Below the pieces are notes generated by a model. That model saw nothing but the letters and a program-made list of their open reading frames with translations. It ran no database searches and had not been told where the DNA came from. Shown piece after piece: positions 26,226 to 34,481 of a DNA stretch of 62,473 nt. Each line of letters begins with the position of its first letter. Position 1 is the first letter of the stretch. Origin of the DNA: CAZAPG01 sp964486935. GTDB lineage: Bacteria > Chloroflexota > Anaerolineae > 4572-78 > J111. The stretch covers positions 1 to 62,473 of the forward strand of contig CAZAPG010000042.1 in assembly GCA_964486935.1 (NCBI GenBank), read 5' to 3'. A program made the position numbers and the translations under genes.

Positions 26226-26782
26226 AAATTTTCTCCTTTATCCCAATCTGGCTGGGCTGATTATAGCATCAACTTTTAATTTATCGCTAGAATTTCTGTT
26301 TCGGGCGTCAAACGCTTTACCGCCGTGTTTTACCCGCACACCACCAACGGCGTTGAATTTACCGATTACAATCCGGTGGCCTCTGCCAAACCGTAATTGA
26401 CAGTCTATCGCCCTCGGCTATAATCGAAGGCTAAACATGGGTGGGCCTGTACCCGGCACGCGTGAAAATTGACGTTCTACGCCCCGGACCGCGCAACTCT
26501 CCGGTTGGCCAGGGGAGACTCCTTCGCTCTCGCTGGCAGCAATGTAAACCAGGTCTACTTTCTTAGGAGCTACTCCAGACCTCAAAGGTTTTTGAAACCT
26601 TTGAGGTCTTCATTGGGCCAGAAACAGCTTGTTTCTTGGCAGTGCGACAGTTTCTTTGGGGCGGCAACGAGGAATGAAAAACTGTAGTTTCACCTGCACT
26701 GCGCGCAGGCGCAAGTGTTCACTCTGTCGCTACGCGACTCCCTCTCCCAATGGGTAAGGGCTATTTTCAAGGGGAGCAATTT
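26226..26782. other. Intergenic mosaic of repeats and decayed sequence
   Basis: 557 bp without a convincing gene. It contains a 38-codon open fragment (26280-26396) that looks like a lone C-terminus with no start, a perfect hairpin (26577-26609), and an imperfect inverted pair GCAGTGCGACAGTTT (from 26638) versus AAACTGT...GCACTGC (to about 26703). Phrases such as GACTCCTTCGCTCTCGCTGG and CTCTGTCGCTACGCGACTCC resemble degenerate repeat DNA. Confidence 0.45.
26577..26609. repeat. Perfect 15-bp-stem palindromic repeat
   Basis: AGACCTCAAAGGTTT and its exact complement flank a 3-nt loop. No T-run follows, and it lies far from any stop codon, so a mobile palindromic repeat is likelier than a terminator. 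Confidence 0.7.
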
Positions 26783-27163
26783 ATGGACGCCTCACTCGAC
26801 CGTATTTTTATCCGCGACCTGCTGGTGCGCGGTATCGTTGGCATCAAGCCCGACGAGCAGGCCAATCCGCAGGATATTCTAATCAACGTAACATTATGGG
26901 CCAACACGCGCTCTGCCGCCGCCAGCGATAATATTGATGACGCTATTAATTATCGCACTATCAGCAAGGCCATTATCGCCCACATTGAGCAAGGGCGGCC
27001 CTACCTGGTAGAACGGCTGGCGGCTGAACTGGCGCAAATTTGTTTTGAGACCGACTCCCGCATCCAGGCCGTTGAACTGACGGTGGAAAAGCCAACCGCG
27101 TTGCGCTTTGCCGGCTCTGTAGGTTTGACTATTTACCGGCAGCGGCCAGAAATATCGCCTTGA
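26783..27163 (+). CDS. folB: Dihydroneopterin aldolase
   Basis: 126 aa from the ATG at 26783, which has GGGGAG six bases upstream; the ATG at 26750 lacks a site. The FolB signature is present: DRIFIRDLLVRGIVGIKPDE at the start, NYRTISKAI in the middle, VERLAAELA, and the C-terminal VEKPTALRFAGSVGLTIYR with the active-site Lys region. The enzyme converts 7,8-dihydroneopterin to 6-hydroxymethyl-dihydropterin and glycolaldehyde in folate synthesis. No other folate genes are in the window. Confidence 0.93.
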   Translation: MDASLDRIFIRDLLVRGIVGIKPDEQANPQDILINVTLWANTRSAAASDNIDDAINYRTISKAIIAHIEQGRPYLVERLAAELAQICFETDSRIQAVELTVEKPTALRFAGSVGLTIYRQRPEISP

Positions 27164-27191
27164 ATAAAATGACGGGGTAAACCCGGCCCAA

Positions 27192-28706
27192 TTACACCGG
27201 CACGTGTTCAATTCTTTTGATGCCCTGCCGGTTCAATATCAACCGGACGCGACGGTGCATCTTTTCCTTTACCGGCACAATTGAGCGATATCTGGAAATG
27301 ATATTTAGATGGTAAACCTTATGGCAGGCAACTGTCATGAGCTGCCCATCTTCAAGGCTGGTGCGAACCTGAACCGGCTCGCCCATTTTTTTAAGATAGG
27401 CCCGAATATCATAGCGCATGATATCGTTGATGCCGGTAATTTCCGGGGCGTCGGCAAATACTTTTTTGAACGTATTAGTGAAAAGCCTGATTTCTTTGGT
27501 GTAGCGAATAATTCGCTCGCCCTGCCAGTCGTTATCCATTTCGGTAAACTTGTCCCGGTTTCTGGCCCTCAACACCGGGCGAGGCACATCAGCCTCGTTA
27601 ACAAAGGTCACTTTTTCGCGCAAAATGCCCAGCTTGTGTTTGCCATCCTGGGTTTTAATAATAATCCGGCGGTCGTACAGTTTGTTTTGCAAATACCTGG
27701 AAAAAACCAGTCGCCCACTCTCTTTGATTCTATCTTTGAACATGTAGCCAACTACCAGCGCTATAAAAAATGCAAAGGTAAAATTGCCATACTGCTGCTG
27801 AAAATAAAAGGCCACAACCGTAGCAAAAACCATCGAGATACCGGCGGCAATGGCAAACAGAATATGCTCCAGGGTGGTGCCTTCCCGGCTAACCGCGGTA
27901 GAGAGGTATAGCACGCTGGCCGCATATTTTTTTAGCACCGAGGCCCTGAAAGTGTACTCTTCGTTATCGTCATTTTGGCTGAGTAGCGATGGATAGCCAT
28001 GCGCTTTACGATGTTTGGTTTCAACTTCCACCCGCTCCGTCAGCTTTTGTTTAAAGCTGGCTCGTTCATCTTTTTTCAGATACTTTTCTACAATCTGATA
28101 CATTTCGGTGGCGCTTTCCTCGATGAGCAGGCTGATGGACTCATCGGTGAATTTGTAGCCCACAAAAATTTCCTCATCAACATTGGGCAAATTAAAGGCG
28201 GGGTAAAACGAGCGATATTTACCGGCAATTTTTTGGGTTTCAACCAAAAATTCTTCAACCAGATTGCCAATCATTAAATGAATTTTGGTGTCCGGCGTAG
28301 CTTCGGCAACGCGCTTGTGAATAAGGTTGAAATGCTCGCGGATAGAGCTTTTGAGCATGGCGCTGAGTAGTTTAAAGCTACTAATCAACCGTTCCCGACA
28401 GTTGGTATCGTGCGTCCAGCCTTCGGTGGTAATAATTTTTTCAATAGACAGTAATGGCGAAACAGAATAATCGGTAAATTCCCGTAGAATCAGATTGGGT
28501 GTTTTCAACCGAATGTAGTTTTGAACATCCCGGTAAAAATCGGCCTTGGAGTAACTGTTCTGGTTGATGCCCAGGCTTTGCGGCACAAAAATATAAGTTG
28601 ACACGCGGTAGTGCGTCTTTTTGCCCGCGTGCAGCTGGTAATCCAGTTTAATTTCTATCTGATATTTATCGTGAGGCTTAACCGCCTGTTCAATGGTTTC
28701 AAGCAT
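27192..28706 (-). CDS. Conserved-looking membrane protein of unknown function
   Basis: 504 aa, not recognised. The N-terminal ~280 residues are soluble, charged and partly helical (KIAGKYRSFYPAFNLPN, EMYQIVEKYLKKDERASF). Two membrane helices lie at about 282-302 and 308-323, with an Arg/Lys-rich segment after them (FKDRIKESGRLVFSRYLQN). The C-terminal 180 residues are again soluble, with beta-like stretches and several basic clusters. The hairpin topology puts both soluble parts in the cytoplasm. It has its own promoter and no same-strand partner, since the next - strand gene upstream ends in a terminator. Confidence 0.75.
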   Translation of the reverse strand: MLETIEQAVKPHDKYQIEIKLDYQLHAGKKTHYRVSTYIFVPQSLGINQNSYSKADFYRDVQNYIRLKTPNLILREFTDYSVSPLLSIEKIITTEGWTHDTNCRERLISSFKLLSAMLKSSIREHFNLIHKRVAEATPDTKIHLMIGNLVEEFLVETQKIAGKYRSFYPAFNLPNVDEEIFVGYKFTDESISLLIEESATEMYQIVEKYLKKDERASFKQKLTERVEVETKHRKAHGYPSLLSQNDDNEEYTFRASVLKKYAASVLYLSTAVSREGTTLEHILFAIAAGISMVFATVVAFYFQQQYGNFTFAFFIALVVGYMFKDRIKESGRLVFSRYLQNKLYDRRIIIKTQDGKHKLGILREKVTFVNEADVPRPVLRARNRDKFTEMDNDWQGERIIRYTKEIRLFTNTFKKVFADAPEITGINDIMRYDIRAYLKKMGEPVQVRTSLEDGQLMTVACHKVYHLNIISRYRSIVPVKEKMHRRVRLILNRQGIKRIEHVPV

Positions 28707-28735
28707 ATCAGGGTTCCTTTGTAGAGTATTGACAT

Positions 28736-28763
28736 ATTATAGTGATTCTAGCAAAGTTGTTAA
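28736..28763 (-). promoter_or_regulatory. Sigma-70-like promoter of the 504-aa membrane protein gene
   Basis: On the - strand: -35 TTAACA, 16-bp spacer, -10 TATAAT, about 30 bp above the ATG. Confidence 0.6.
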
Positions 28764-28802
28764 GAATTTGTTAAACAAAGGGTTGTATCTTTTAAAATTG
28801 GG

Positions 28803-28836
28803 AAAAAGCAAAACAAGAGCAGAGGACCTGCTCTTG
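28803..28836 (-). terminator. Terminator of the rpsB-to-uppS operon
   Basis: On the - strand CAAGAGCAG and CTGCTCTTG form a perfect 9-bp stem with a 5-nt loop, followed by TTTTGCTTTTT. It lies 58 bp beyond the uppS stop. Confidence 0.85.
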
Positions 28837-28893
28837 CGCAGCGTTTGCCAGAATGCTATTGTTGATGTTAGGCGATTGGGAAAGGTTGCAAGC

Positions 28894-29643
28894 TTATTCG
28901 TTTCTGCCGCCGTAACGCCGGTCGCGCTGGCAGAACTCTAGCAGGGCTTTGTAATATTCGGCCTTGTCAAAAGCGGGCCAGTAGGTAGGGGTAATATAAT
29001 ATTCGGCGTAGGCAGCCTGCCAGATTAAAAAATTGCTGGTGCGGAACTCGCCGCTGGTGCGGATGATCAAATCGGGGTCGGGCGAGTTAGCGGTAAACAT
29101 GTAGCGGCTGAGTAACTCTTCGGTTACGTCGTCGGGCGAGACGTTATCGCGCATGAGCCGCTTGACGGCCTCGATAATTTCTTGCCGGCCACCGTAGTTA
29201 AAGGCCACATTCAAAACCAGGCGGTCGTTATTTTTGGTCAAATCAATGGCGTACAGCACTTTTTCTCTTATCGAGGGTTTTAACCGCTCCAGCATGCCAA
29301 TGTGCCGCAGTTGCACGCCATTTTTGTGCAGCTCTTTTAATTCCCGGTCAATGACATCTTCTAATATTTTCATCAAACCCATCACTTCAAAAGGTGGGCG
29401 CTTCCAGTTTTCGGTTGAAAAGGCGTAAATGGTGAGCATTTTGACCCCAAACTCAACCGAGCTTTCCAGCGTGCGGCGCAAATTTTCGGTGCCGGCTTTA
29501 TGGCCTTCAAAGCGGGTTTTGCCGTTGGCTTTGGCCCAGCGCCCATTGCCATCCATGATAATGCCAACGTGGTAGGGCGGATTGGTTAAGGGTGGAAACT
29601 CTAATGCCTGTACATTTTCTGTGGTTTGAGTCAATTCAGCCAT
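28894..29643 (-). CDS. uppS: Isoprenyl transferase (undecaprenyl diphosphate synthase)
   Basis: 249 aa, normal length. Family motifs: HVGIIMDGNGRWAKANGKTR at the N-terminus with the catalytic Asp, FSTENWKRPPFEV, NVAFNYGGRQEI and DLIIRTSGEFRTSNFLIWQ. It makes the C55 cis-polyprenyl diphosphate used as carrier for peptidoglycan and surface glycans, from the allylic diphosphate supplied by a prenyl synthase such as the one encoded 20 bp upstream. The GT-C enzymes encoded at 7.7-16 kb would depend on this carrier pool. Confidence 0.96.
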   Translation of the reverse strand: MAELTQTTENVQALEFPPLTNPPYHVGIIMDGNGRWAKANGKTRFEGHKAGTENLRRTLESSVEFGVKMLTIYAFSTENWKRPPFEVMGLMKILEDVIDRELKELHKNGVQLRHIGMLERLKPSIREKVLYAIDLTKNNDRLVLNVAFNYGGRQEIIEAVKRLMRDNVSPDDVTEELLSRYMFTANSPDPDLIIRTSGEFRTSNFLIWQAAYAEYYITPTYWPAFDKAEYYKALLEFCQRDRRYGGRNE

Positions 29644-29663
29644 AATTTCAACCTTGTTCGCGT

Positions 29664-30695
29664 TTAGTGGGAGCGGTCTACCAAAAAGCGGGCAATTGAT
29701 TCCAGCTGGGCCTGGGCCTGGTTAGTAACCTTGATTTTGCCAAGCGCAGTAAAAGCGTTTTGAATGTATGTATCGGCGGCGGCCTGAGTGTAGGTATAGG
29801 CGCCGGCCCAATCTAAACTCTGACGCACAAATTCTACCTGCTCGTTAGAGAGCGGATCGGGGCTGGTATATAATTGGCGTAATTCTTCGCGGCGCGTTCC
29901 GGTTACTTGATCCAGCATGTACAGCACCGGCAATGTTTTCTTTTTACGGCGCAGGTCGTTATCCACCGATTTGCCGGTTTGGGCTGAATTTCCCCAAATG
30001 CCCAAAATGTCGTCTCGCACCTGAAAGGCAATGCCAATATTGCGGGCAAATGTTCGGTAATTATCAATAATTTCTGCATTAGATGTGCCAAGCGTAGCTC
30101 CGGCCAGAATAGCGGCCTCGATAAGCGCCCCGGTTTTTTTGTAAACCATGTCGATGTACATGTCCACAGAAACATCCTGGCTGCGCTCAAAGCGCAAATC
30201 CAGGTCTTGCCCCATCGTCAAATCCAGGCAGGATTGGGTAATTAGCCGCTGCACCGACAGGATAGTTTGTGGCCTAAAATTAGCCGCATCAAGTTGATGG
30301 ATAGTTTGAAAAGCCAGGGTGTACAAAAAATCACCCACGTTGATGGCCAGGGGTTTGCCCCAAATAGCCCAGGCCGTGGGCCGGCCCCGCCGCTCTAAAT
30401 CACCATCTTCAATATCATCGTGGATGAGGGTAAAGTTGTGAATCATCTCAATGGCGGCAGCGGCAGGCAGGGCCGGGCGATGATTGCCGGTGAGCGCCTC
30501 AAAAACCAGCAAGCACAGGGCAGGTCTGAGCATTTTGCCCGGCTCAGAGCGGGCCGGTTCAAAGTGCTGGTTTACCCAGCCAAAATGGTAACTGATAACG
30601 CCATGGATAAACGGGGGGGCAACATCGAGAGCATTTTTTATGGTATTTTCAATATCAGGCGCGTATTTGTTGAGTACTGCATTAACCGCAGACAA
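29664..30695 (-). CDS. Trans-polyprenyl diphosphate synthase (FPP/GGPP type)
   Basis: 343 aa from a TTG start at 30695 with GGGAG upstream. Both Asp-rich regions are present: LIHDDIEDGDLERRGRPTAW (first, with the DDxxD variant DDIED) and FQVRDDILGIWG (second). The family condenses isopentenyl diphosphate onto allylic primers; product length cannot be read safely. It sits between frr and uppS, a plausible source of the uppS primer. Its position in a translation operon where cdsA/dxr often occur is a lineage trait. Confidence 0.92.
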   Translation of the reverse strand: MSAVNAVLNKYAPDIENTIKNALDVAPPFIHGVISYHFGWVNQHFEPARSEPGKMLRPALCLLVFEALTGNHRPALPAAAAIEMIHNFTLIHDDIEDGDLERRGRPTAWAIWGKPLAINVGDFLYTLAFQTIHQLDAANFRPQTILSVQRLITQSCLDLTMGQDLDLRFERSQDVSVDMYIDMVYKKTGALIEAAILAGATLGTSNAEIIDNYRTFARNIGIAFQVRDDILGIWGNSAQTGKSVDNDLRRKKKTLPVLYMLDQVTGTRREELRQLYTSPDPLSNEQVEFVRQSLDWAGAYTYTQAAADTYIQNAFTALGKIKVTNQAQAQLESIARFLVDRSH

Positions 30696-30752
30696 TTTTA
30701 TTTACTGCTCCCTGGCCTGTGCTACAAAGCCTGGCTTGACTTGCTTCACCGG

Positions 30753-31310
30753 CTAAACTTCCAGAATCTCTTTTTCTTTGTTGACGCCAATCTCATCAAC
30801 TTTTTTGATGTATTCGTCGGTGAGCTTTTGTACTTCATCTCGACCTTTGTAATGATCATCTTCGGAGATGAGCTTTTCTTTTTCAAAATTCTTTAAATCT
30901 TCTAACGCATCGCGGCGAGCATGGCGAATGGAGATGCGGGCTTCTTCGGCGCGTTTGGCGGCGGCTTTGGTTAAATCGCGCCGGCGCTCTTCGGTCAGGC
31001 CGGGGATTTGCAGGCGAATTATTTTGCCATCGTTGTTGGGGTTCAGGCCCAAATCAGATTGCATAATGGCCCGCTCAATGGCTTTTAGCGAGCCGGGGTC
31101 GTAAGGTCGAATGGAAATGAGTTGAGGTTCGGGAACGCTGATGAGGGCCAGTTCCTGAAGCTGGGTGGGCGTACCGTAGTATTCTACCAGCAATTTATCA
31201 ACAAGGCCGGTTGAAGCGCGGCCTGTTCTCATGGTTGCAAAATCGGCTTTGAGGGCCTCAATAGATTTTTGCATCGAGGCTTTGGCTTCGGCCAATACGT
31301 CGTCTATCAT
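30753..31310 (-). CDS. frr: Ribosome recycling factor
   Basis: 185 aa, standard length, with the usual opening (KASMQKSIEALKADFATMRT), LVEYYGTPTQLQELA, SDLGLNPNNDGKIIRLQIP and the C-terminal helix. A strong AAGGAGG precedes the ATG. With EF-G it splits the post-termination ribosome. It follows pyrH by 42 bp in the rpsB operon. Confidence 0.98.
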   Translation of the reverse strand: MIDDVLAEAKASMQKSIEALKADFATMRTGRASTGLVDKLLVEYYGTPTQLQELALISVPEPQLISIRPYDPGSLKAIERAIMQSDLGLNPNNDGKIIRLQIPGLTEERRRDLTKAAAKRAEEARISIRHARRDALEDLKNFEKEKLISEDDHYKGRDEVQKLTDEYIKKVDEIGVNKEKEILEV

Positions 31311-31352
31311 TTTATTACCTCCTTGTTGAAGGGCCAGGCTAACGTTGCCGGT

Positions 31353-32069
31353 TTAATAAGAAATCAAAGTCCCCATTGTATTGCCTAGAATAGTATTTTT
31401 AAGGCTGTGAGCCTGCCATAAATTTAATACAACTATGGGCATCTGGTTGTCCATGCACAGGGTTAAAGCCGTGCCATCCATTACTTTTAACCCCATGTTT
31501 AGAGCCTGAATGTAGGTGATGGTATCAAAGCGTTTGGCGTTGGGGTCGGTTTGAGGGTCAGAATCATAAACGCCGTCAACTTTGGTGGCTTTGACCAAAA
31601 GCTCGGCGTCAATCTCCATAGCCCTGAGCGCGGCGGCAGTATCGGTGGTAAAGTAGGGGTTGCCTGTGCCTGCGCCCAAAATAACCACCCGGCCTTTTTC
31701 CAAATGACGAATAGCGCGTCCTCTAATGTATGGTTCGGCCACGGCCCGCATTTCTATGGCGGTTTGCACCCGCGTGTCAAGGCCAAGGCGTTTGAGGGCG
31801 TCGGCCAGCGCCAGCGAGTTCATGACCGTAGCCAGCATCCCCATGTGGTCGGCTGTGGCCCGGTCCATGCCGTGATCCAGCCCATCTTTGCCCCGCCACA
31901 GATTGCCGGCCCCAATCACCAGCGCAATTTCGACTCCCAAATCGTAGATGGATTTTACGATGCCGGCCACTTCATCGGCCGAGTGGGGGTCTATGCCAAA
32001 TTTATCTTTTCCGGCTAAAGACTCGCCCCCCAGTTTTAAGAGGATGCGGCGGTATTTTGGCGAGACCAT
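31353..32069 (-). CDS. pyrH: UMP kinase
   Basis: 238 aa from the ATG at 32069, which has GGAG six bases upstream and gives the normal protein opening (SPKYRRILLKLGGESLAGKD). Longer frames from ATG 32081 or TTG 32096 would start within or right at the T-run of the tsf terminator. Motifs include VIGAGNLWRG, the GMDRATADHMGMLATVMN segment and GTGNPYFTTDTAAALRA. It phosphorylates UMP to UDP, usually as a GTP-activated, UTP-inhibited hexamer. It lies in the usual tsf-pyrH-frr order. Confidence 0.96.
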   Translation of the reverse strand: MVSPKYRRILLKLGGESLAGKDKFGIDPHSADEVAGIVKSIYDLGVEIALVIGAGNLWRGKDGLDHGMDRATADHMGMLATVMNSLALADALKRLGLDTRVQTAIEMRAVAEPYIRGRAIRHLEKGRVVILGAGTGNPYFTTDTAAALRAMEIDAELLVKATKVDGVYDSDPQTDPNAKRFDTITYIQALNMGLKVMDGTALTLCMDNQMPIVVLNLWQAHSLKNTILGNTMGTLISY

Positions 32070-32094
32070 AACTTTCTCCATGTTTAATTTAGAC

Positions 32095-32130
32095 AAAAAG
32101 GCCAGAACTGTCTAATTGTTCCGGCCCTTT
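32095..32130 (-). terminator. Terminator or attenuator between tsf and pyrH
   Basis: On the - strand GGCCGGAAC pairs with GTTCTGGCC (one G-T pair), flanked by AAAAG and five T. It could end part of the rpsB-tsf transcripts and lower pyrH expression. Confidence 0.75.
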
Positions 32131-32133
32131 TGG

Positions 32134-33009
32134 CTATTCGACGCCTAACTCAAAGCGGGCAAAGCGTCTAACTGAAATTTCGCCGCCCAGTTCTTTGCTA
32201 TGTTGTTTGAGTAGTTGAGCAATGGTCAGGTTGCTATCTTTGACAAATTCTTGTTGCATCAGCACAACCTGGCTTTGCCATTTTTTGAGCTTGCCGTCGA
32301 TAATGCGCTCTTTGATGTCGTCGGGTTTTTTATCTTCGGCCAGTTGAGCGCGATAAATATTTCTTTCGGCTTCGGCGGCTTCGGCGGGAATTTCGGTCTC
32401 GGTTATATATTGAGGCGCGGCAGCCGCAATGTGCAGGGCCAGGTCGTGGGCCAGGCTGGCAAAGCTATGGTTATCGGCGCTGCCGCCGGCCACCTCTAAC
32501 AACACGCCAACCCTGCCCCCAATATGAATGTAACTATCCAGCATGCCGCCGCTTTGCAATTGATAGCGCGCCACCCGGCGAATCTGCATATTTTCGCCCA
32601 GTTTGGCAATATTTTCGGTAAGTTGCTGCGATAGGGTGTTGTTTTGGTTGTCAATAAACGGCGCGTTCAACAGGGCTTCAACATTATCAAGGCTGGCATT
32701 GGCGGCCACCTGGCGCACCACAGCGTCAACAAATGTCTGAAAGTCGGCGGTGCGGGCCACAAAGTCGGTTTCGCAATTTACTTCTACCAGCACGCCTACC
32801 TGGCCGTCGGCGCTTACCTGGGCGCTGACCAGCCCCTCGTTGGCTTCGCGGCTGGCTTTTTTAGAGGCGGCGGCCAGCCCTTTTTTGCGCAAAAATTCAA
32901 TGGCCTGGTCAACATCGCCATTGGATTCTTGCAGCGCTTTTTTGCAATCTAAAATTCCTGCTCCGGTAAGTTCCCGAAGTTGTTTGATATCAGCAGTTGT
33001 AATTGACAC
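32134..33009 (-). CDS. tsf: Elongation factor Ts
   Basis: 291 aa from a GTG start with GGAGG four bases upstream. It opens with the UBA-like domain (TTADIKQLRELTGAGILDCK, KKALQESNGDVDQAIEFLRK), then EANEGLVSAQ and VNCETDFVAR, the EF-Tu contact motif. It exchanges GDP for GTP on EF-Tu. The two-subdomain core is complete. It follows rpsB across a 170-bp gap with a large hairpin. Confidence 0.98.
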   Translation of the reverse strand: MSITTADIKQLRELTGAGILDCKKALQESNGDVDQAIEFLRKKGLAAASKKASREANEGLVSAQVSADGQVGVLVEVNCETDFVARTADFQTFVDAVVRQVAANASLDNVEALLNAPFIDNQNNTLSQQLTENIAKLGENMQIRRVARYQLQSGGMLDSYIHIGGRVGVLLEVAGGSADNHSFASLAHDLALHIAAAAPQYITETEIPAEAAEAERNIYRAQLAEDKKPDDIKERIIDGKLKKWQSQVVLMQQEFVKDSNLTIAQLLKQHSKELGGEISVRRFARFELGVE

Positions 33010-33066
33010 AATTCCTCCAATAATTCTTTATCTGTTTTGGGTATCTTAACCTGATTACATAGTAAG

Positions 33067-33103
33067 TGGTGCGTATAAGGCTTTGGCCTTATGTTACGCA
33101 CCA
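33067..33103. other. Long hairpin in the rpsB-tsf spacer
   Basis: TGGTGCGTA-TAAGGC pairs with GCCTTA-TGT-TACGCACCA, 15 bp with a 3-nt bulge and a 4-nt loop. No T-run on either strand. It may be an RNA processing or control element or a mobile palindrome. Confidence 0.55.
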
Positions 33104-33179
33104 CATCACAGCAATTACAACCTGATTGGTTGTCAATTTACCGTATTCAGGTGAGTTATGCTTTTTTCATCGCAGTTTT

Positions 33180-34112
33180 CTATTCGTACTCTTCGTCGTT
33201 TTCATCTTCGTCATCATCGGCCATAAACTCTTCTTCTATTTCTTCTTCCTCAAAGGTTTCGTCCTCATCCTCTTGTTCGTCTTCATCGGCTGTAAACCGG
33301 GCTTCGGCTTCTTCTTGCTCTTGAATTTTGGCCAGGGTGCTGGGGCCTAAGTAGCGCTCCATGGCTTCGTCATCTTCCATAGATTCCACTTCTTCTTCTT
33401 CGGCGCGCAAGCTGCTTAAAATAGCCTGGCCTTCAAGCACTGCGGTAGCCATGGTTGAACCCATCAGTTTCAGGGCGCGGATGGCATCATCGTTGCTGGG
33501 GATAACGTGGTCAATGGGGTCCGGGTCGCAGTTGGTGTCGACCATGGCAATAATGGGGATACCCAGCACGTTGGCTTCTTTTACGGCAATGGCATCGCGC
33601 CGAATGTCAACAATGAATAGCACATTGGGCAGGCGGCGCATCTCTTTTAAGCCGCCCAGCCGATGGTTGAGCCGGGCAATCTCGCGCTCTCGCATCAGCG
33701 CCTCTTTTTTGGTGAGCCGGGCAAATTCACCCCTGGCTTGCTGCCGCTCAACCTCAAGCATGTAGTCAATCCGCTGGCGAATGGTGCGCCAGTTGGTTAA
33801 GGTGCCGCCCAGCCAGCGCTGGTTTACATAGGGCATTCCGCAACGGGTAGCTTCCTGGGCAATACTTTCCTGGGCCTGTTTTTTGGTGCCCACAAACAGC
33901 ACTATTCCGCCAGAGGCAACCGTATCTCTGACAACTTCATAAGCCTGGTTAAGGCGGGTAATAGTTTGCTGAAGGTCGATAATGTGAATCCCGTTCCGCT
34001 CGGTAAAAATGTACTGCTTCATTTTGGGGTTCCAGCGGCGGGTTCGATGACCAAAGTGGACCCCTGCCTCAAGCAGGGCTTTCATGGGTACAACCGGTGA
34101 GTTGTTAGACAT
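33180..34112 (-). CDS. rpsB: 30S ribosomal protein S2 with long acidic tail
   Basis: 310 aa from the ATG at 34112, fixed by GGAGG six bases upstream and by the S2 opening (PVVPMKALLEAGVHFGHRTR). Motifs: RRWNPKMKQYIFTERNGIHI, GTKKQAQESIA, QRWLGGTLTNWRTIRQRI, and PIIAMVDTNCDP. The S2 fold ends near residue 230; a tail of about 80 residues follows that is mostly Glu and Asp. Bacterial S2 is commonly about 240-260 aa, so the tail is an extension. S2 binds the 30S head/body joint together with S1; an acidic tail there could contact S1 or mRNA factors (inference). Confidence 0.97.
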   Translation of the reverse strand: MSNNSPVVPMKALLEAGVHFGHRTRRWNPKMKQYIFTERNGIHIIDLQQTITRLNQAYEVVRDTVASGGIVLFVGTKKQAQESIAQEATRCGMPYVNQRWLGGTLTNWRTIRQRIDYMLEVERQQARGEFARLTKKEALMREREIARLNHRLGGLKEMRRLPNVLFIVDIRRDAIAVKEANVLGIPIIAMVDTNCDPDPIDHVIPSNDDAIRALKLMGSTMATAVLEGQAILSSLRAEEEEVESMEDDEAMERYLGPSTLAKIQEQEEAEARFTADEDEQEDEDETFEEEEIEEEFMADDDEDENDEEYE

Positions 34113-34226
34113 ATATATCCTCCGTTTTATTATTTCGTCCGCTCTCATCAATCATTCGGGGACCCCTGGGGGCACGGCCCGTTTGTTAAAGAGCGTGTGA
34201 GATGGGTTAAAAAATTCCAAGCGATT

Positions 34227-34255
34227 AGTATATCATGCCGGCGTGGAAAGGGCAA
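34227..34255 (-). promoter_or_regulatory. Sigma-70-like promoter of the rpsB operon
   Basis: On the - strand: -35 TTGCCC, 17-bp spacer, extended -10 TGATATACT. It implies a 5' leader of about 105 nt containing the CCCCCAGGGG region at about 34158-34175. Confidence 0.65.
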
Positions 34256-34387
34256 AAAGCAAATTTTTTGTGGGTCTTTTTAATGTTACCAACCCCAGCC
34301 AAAGCAAGATTGCTCAGTTTTTTGCCCGGCCCGTTAATTAAAATTTTCAGGAATGCCCTGTATTAACGGGGTTTGCAAAAAAATGGT

Positions 34388-34416
34388 TTGGCAAACCTAC
34401 TGTTCATGTGTATAAT
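34388..34416 (+). promoter_or_regulatory. Sigma-70-like promoter of dnaG-rpoD
   Basis: -35 TTGGCA, 17-bp spacer, consensus -10 TATAAT. The transcript would start near 34423, about 60 nt before the dnaG ATG. Confidence 0.8.
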
Positions 34417-34481
34417 TACCCTGTCATGTGTTAAAGTCATCTGGTAAAATTCAGGGAGAGAGGGAGGGCTTTAACAACGGT

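Noticed and set aside
26280..26396. 38-codon open fragment as a gene
   Set aside because: It has no start codon or ribosome site; at most it is a remnant.
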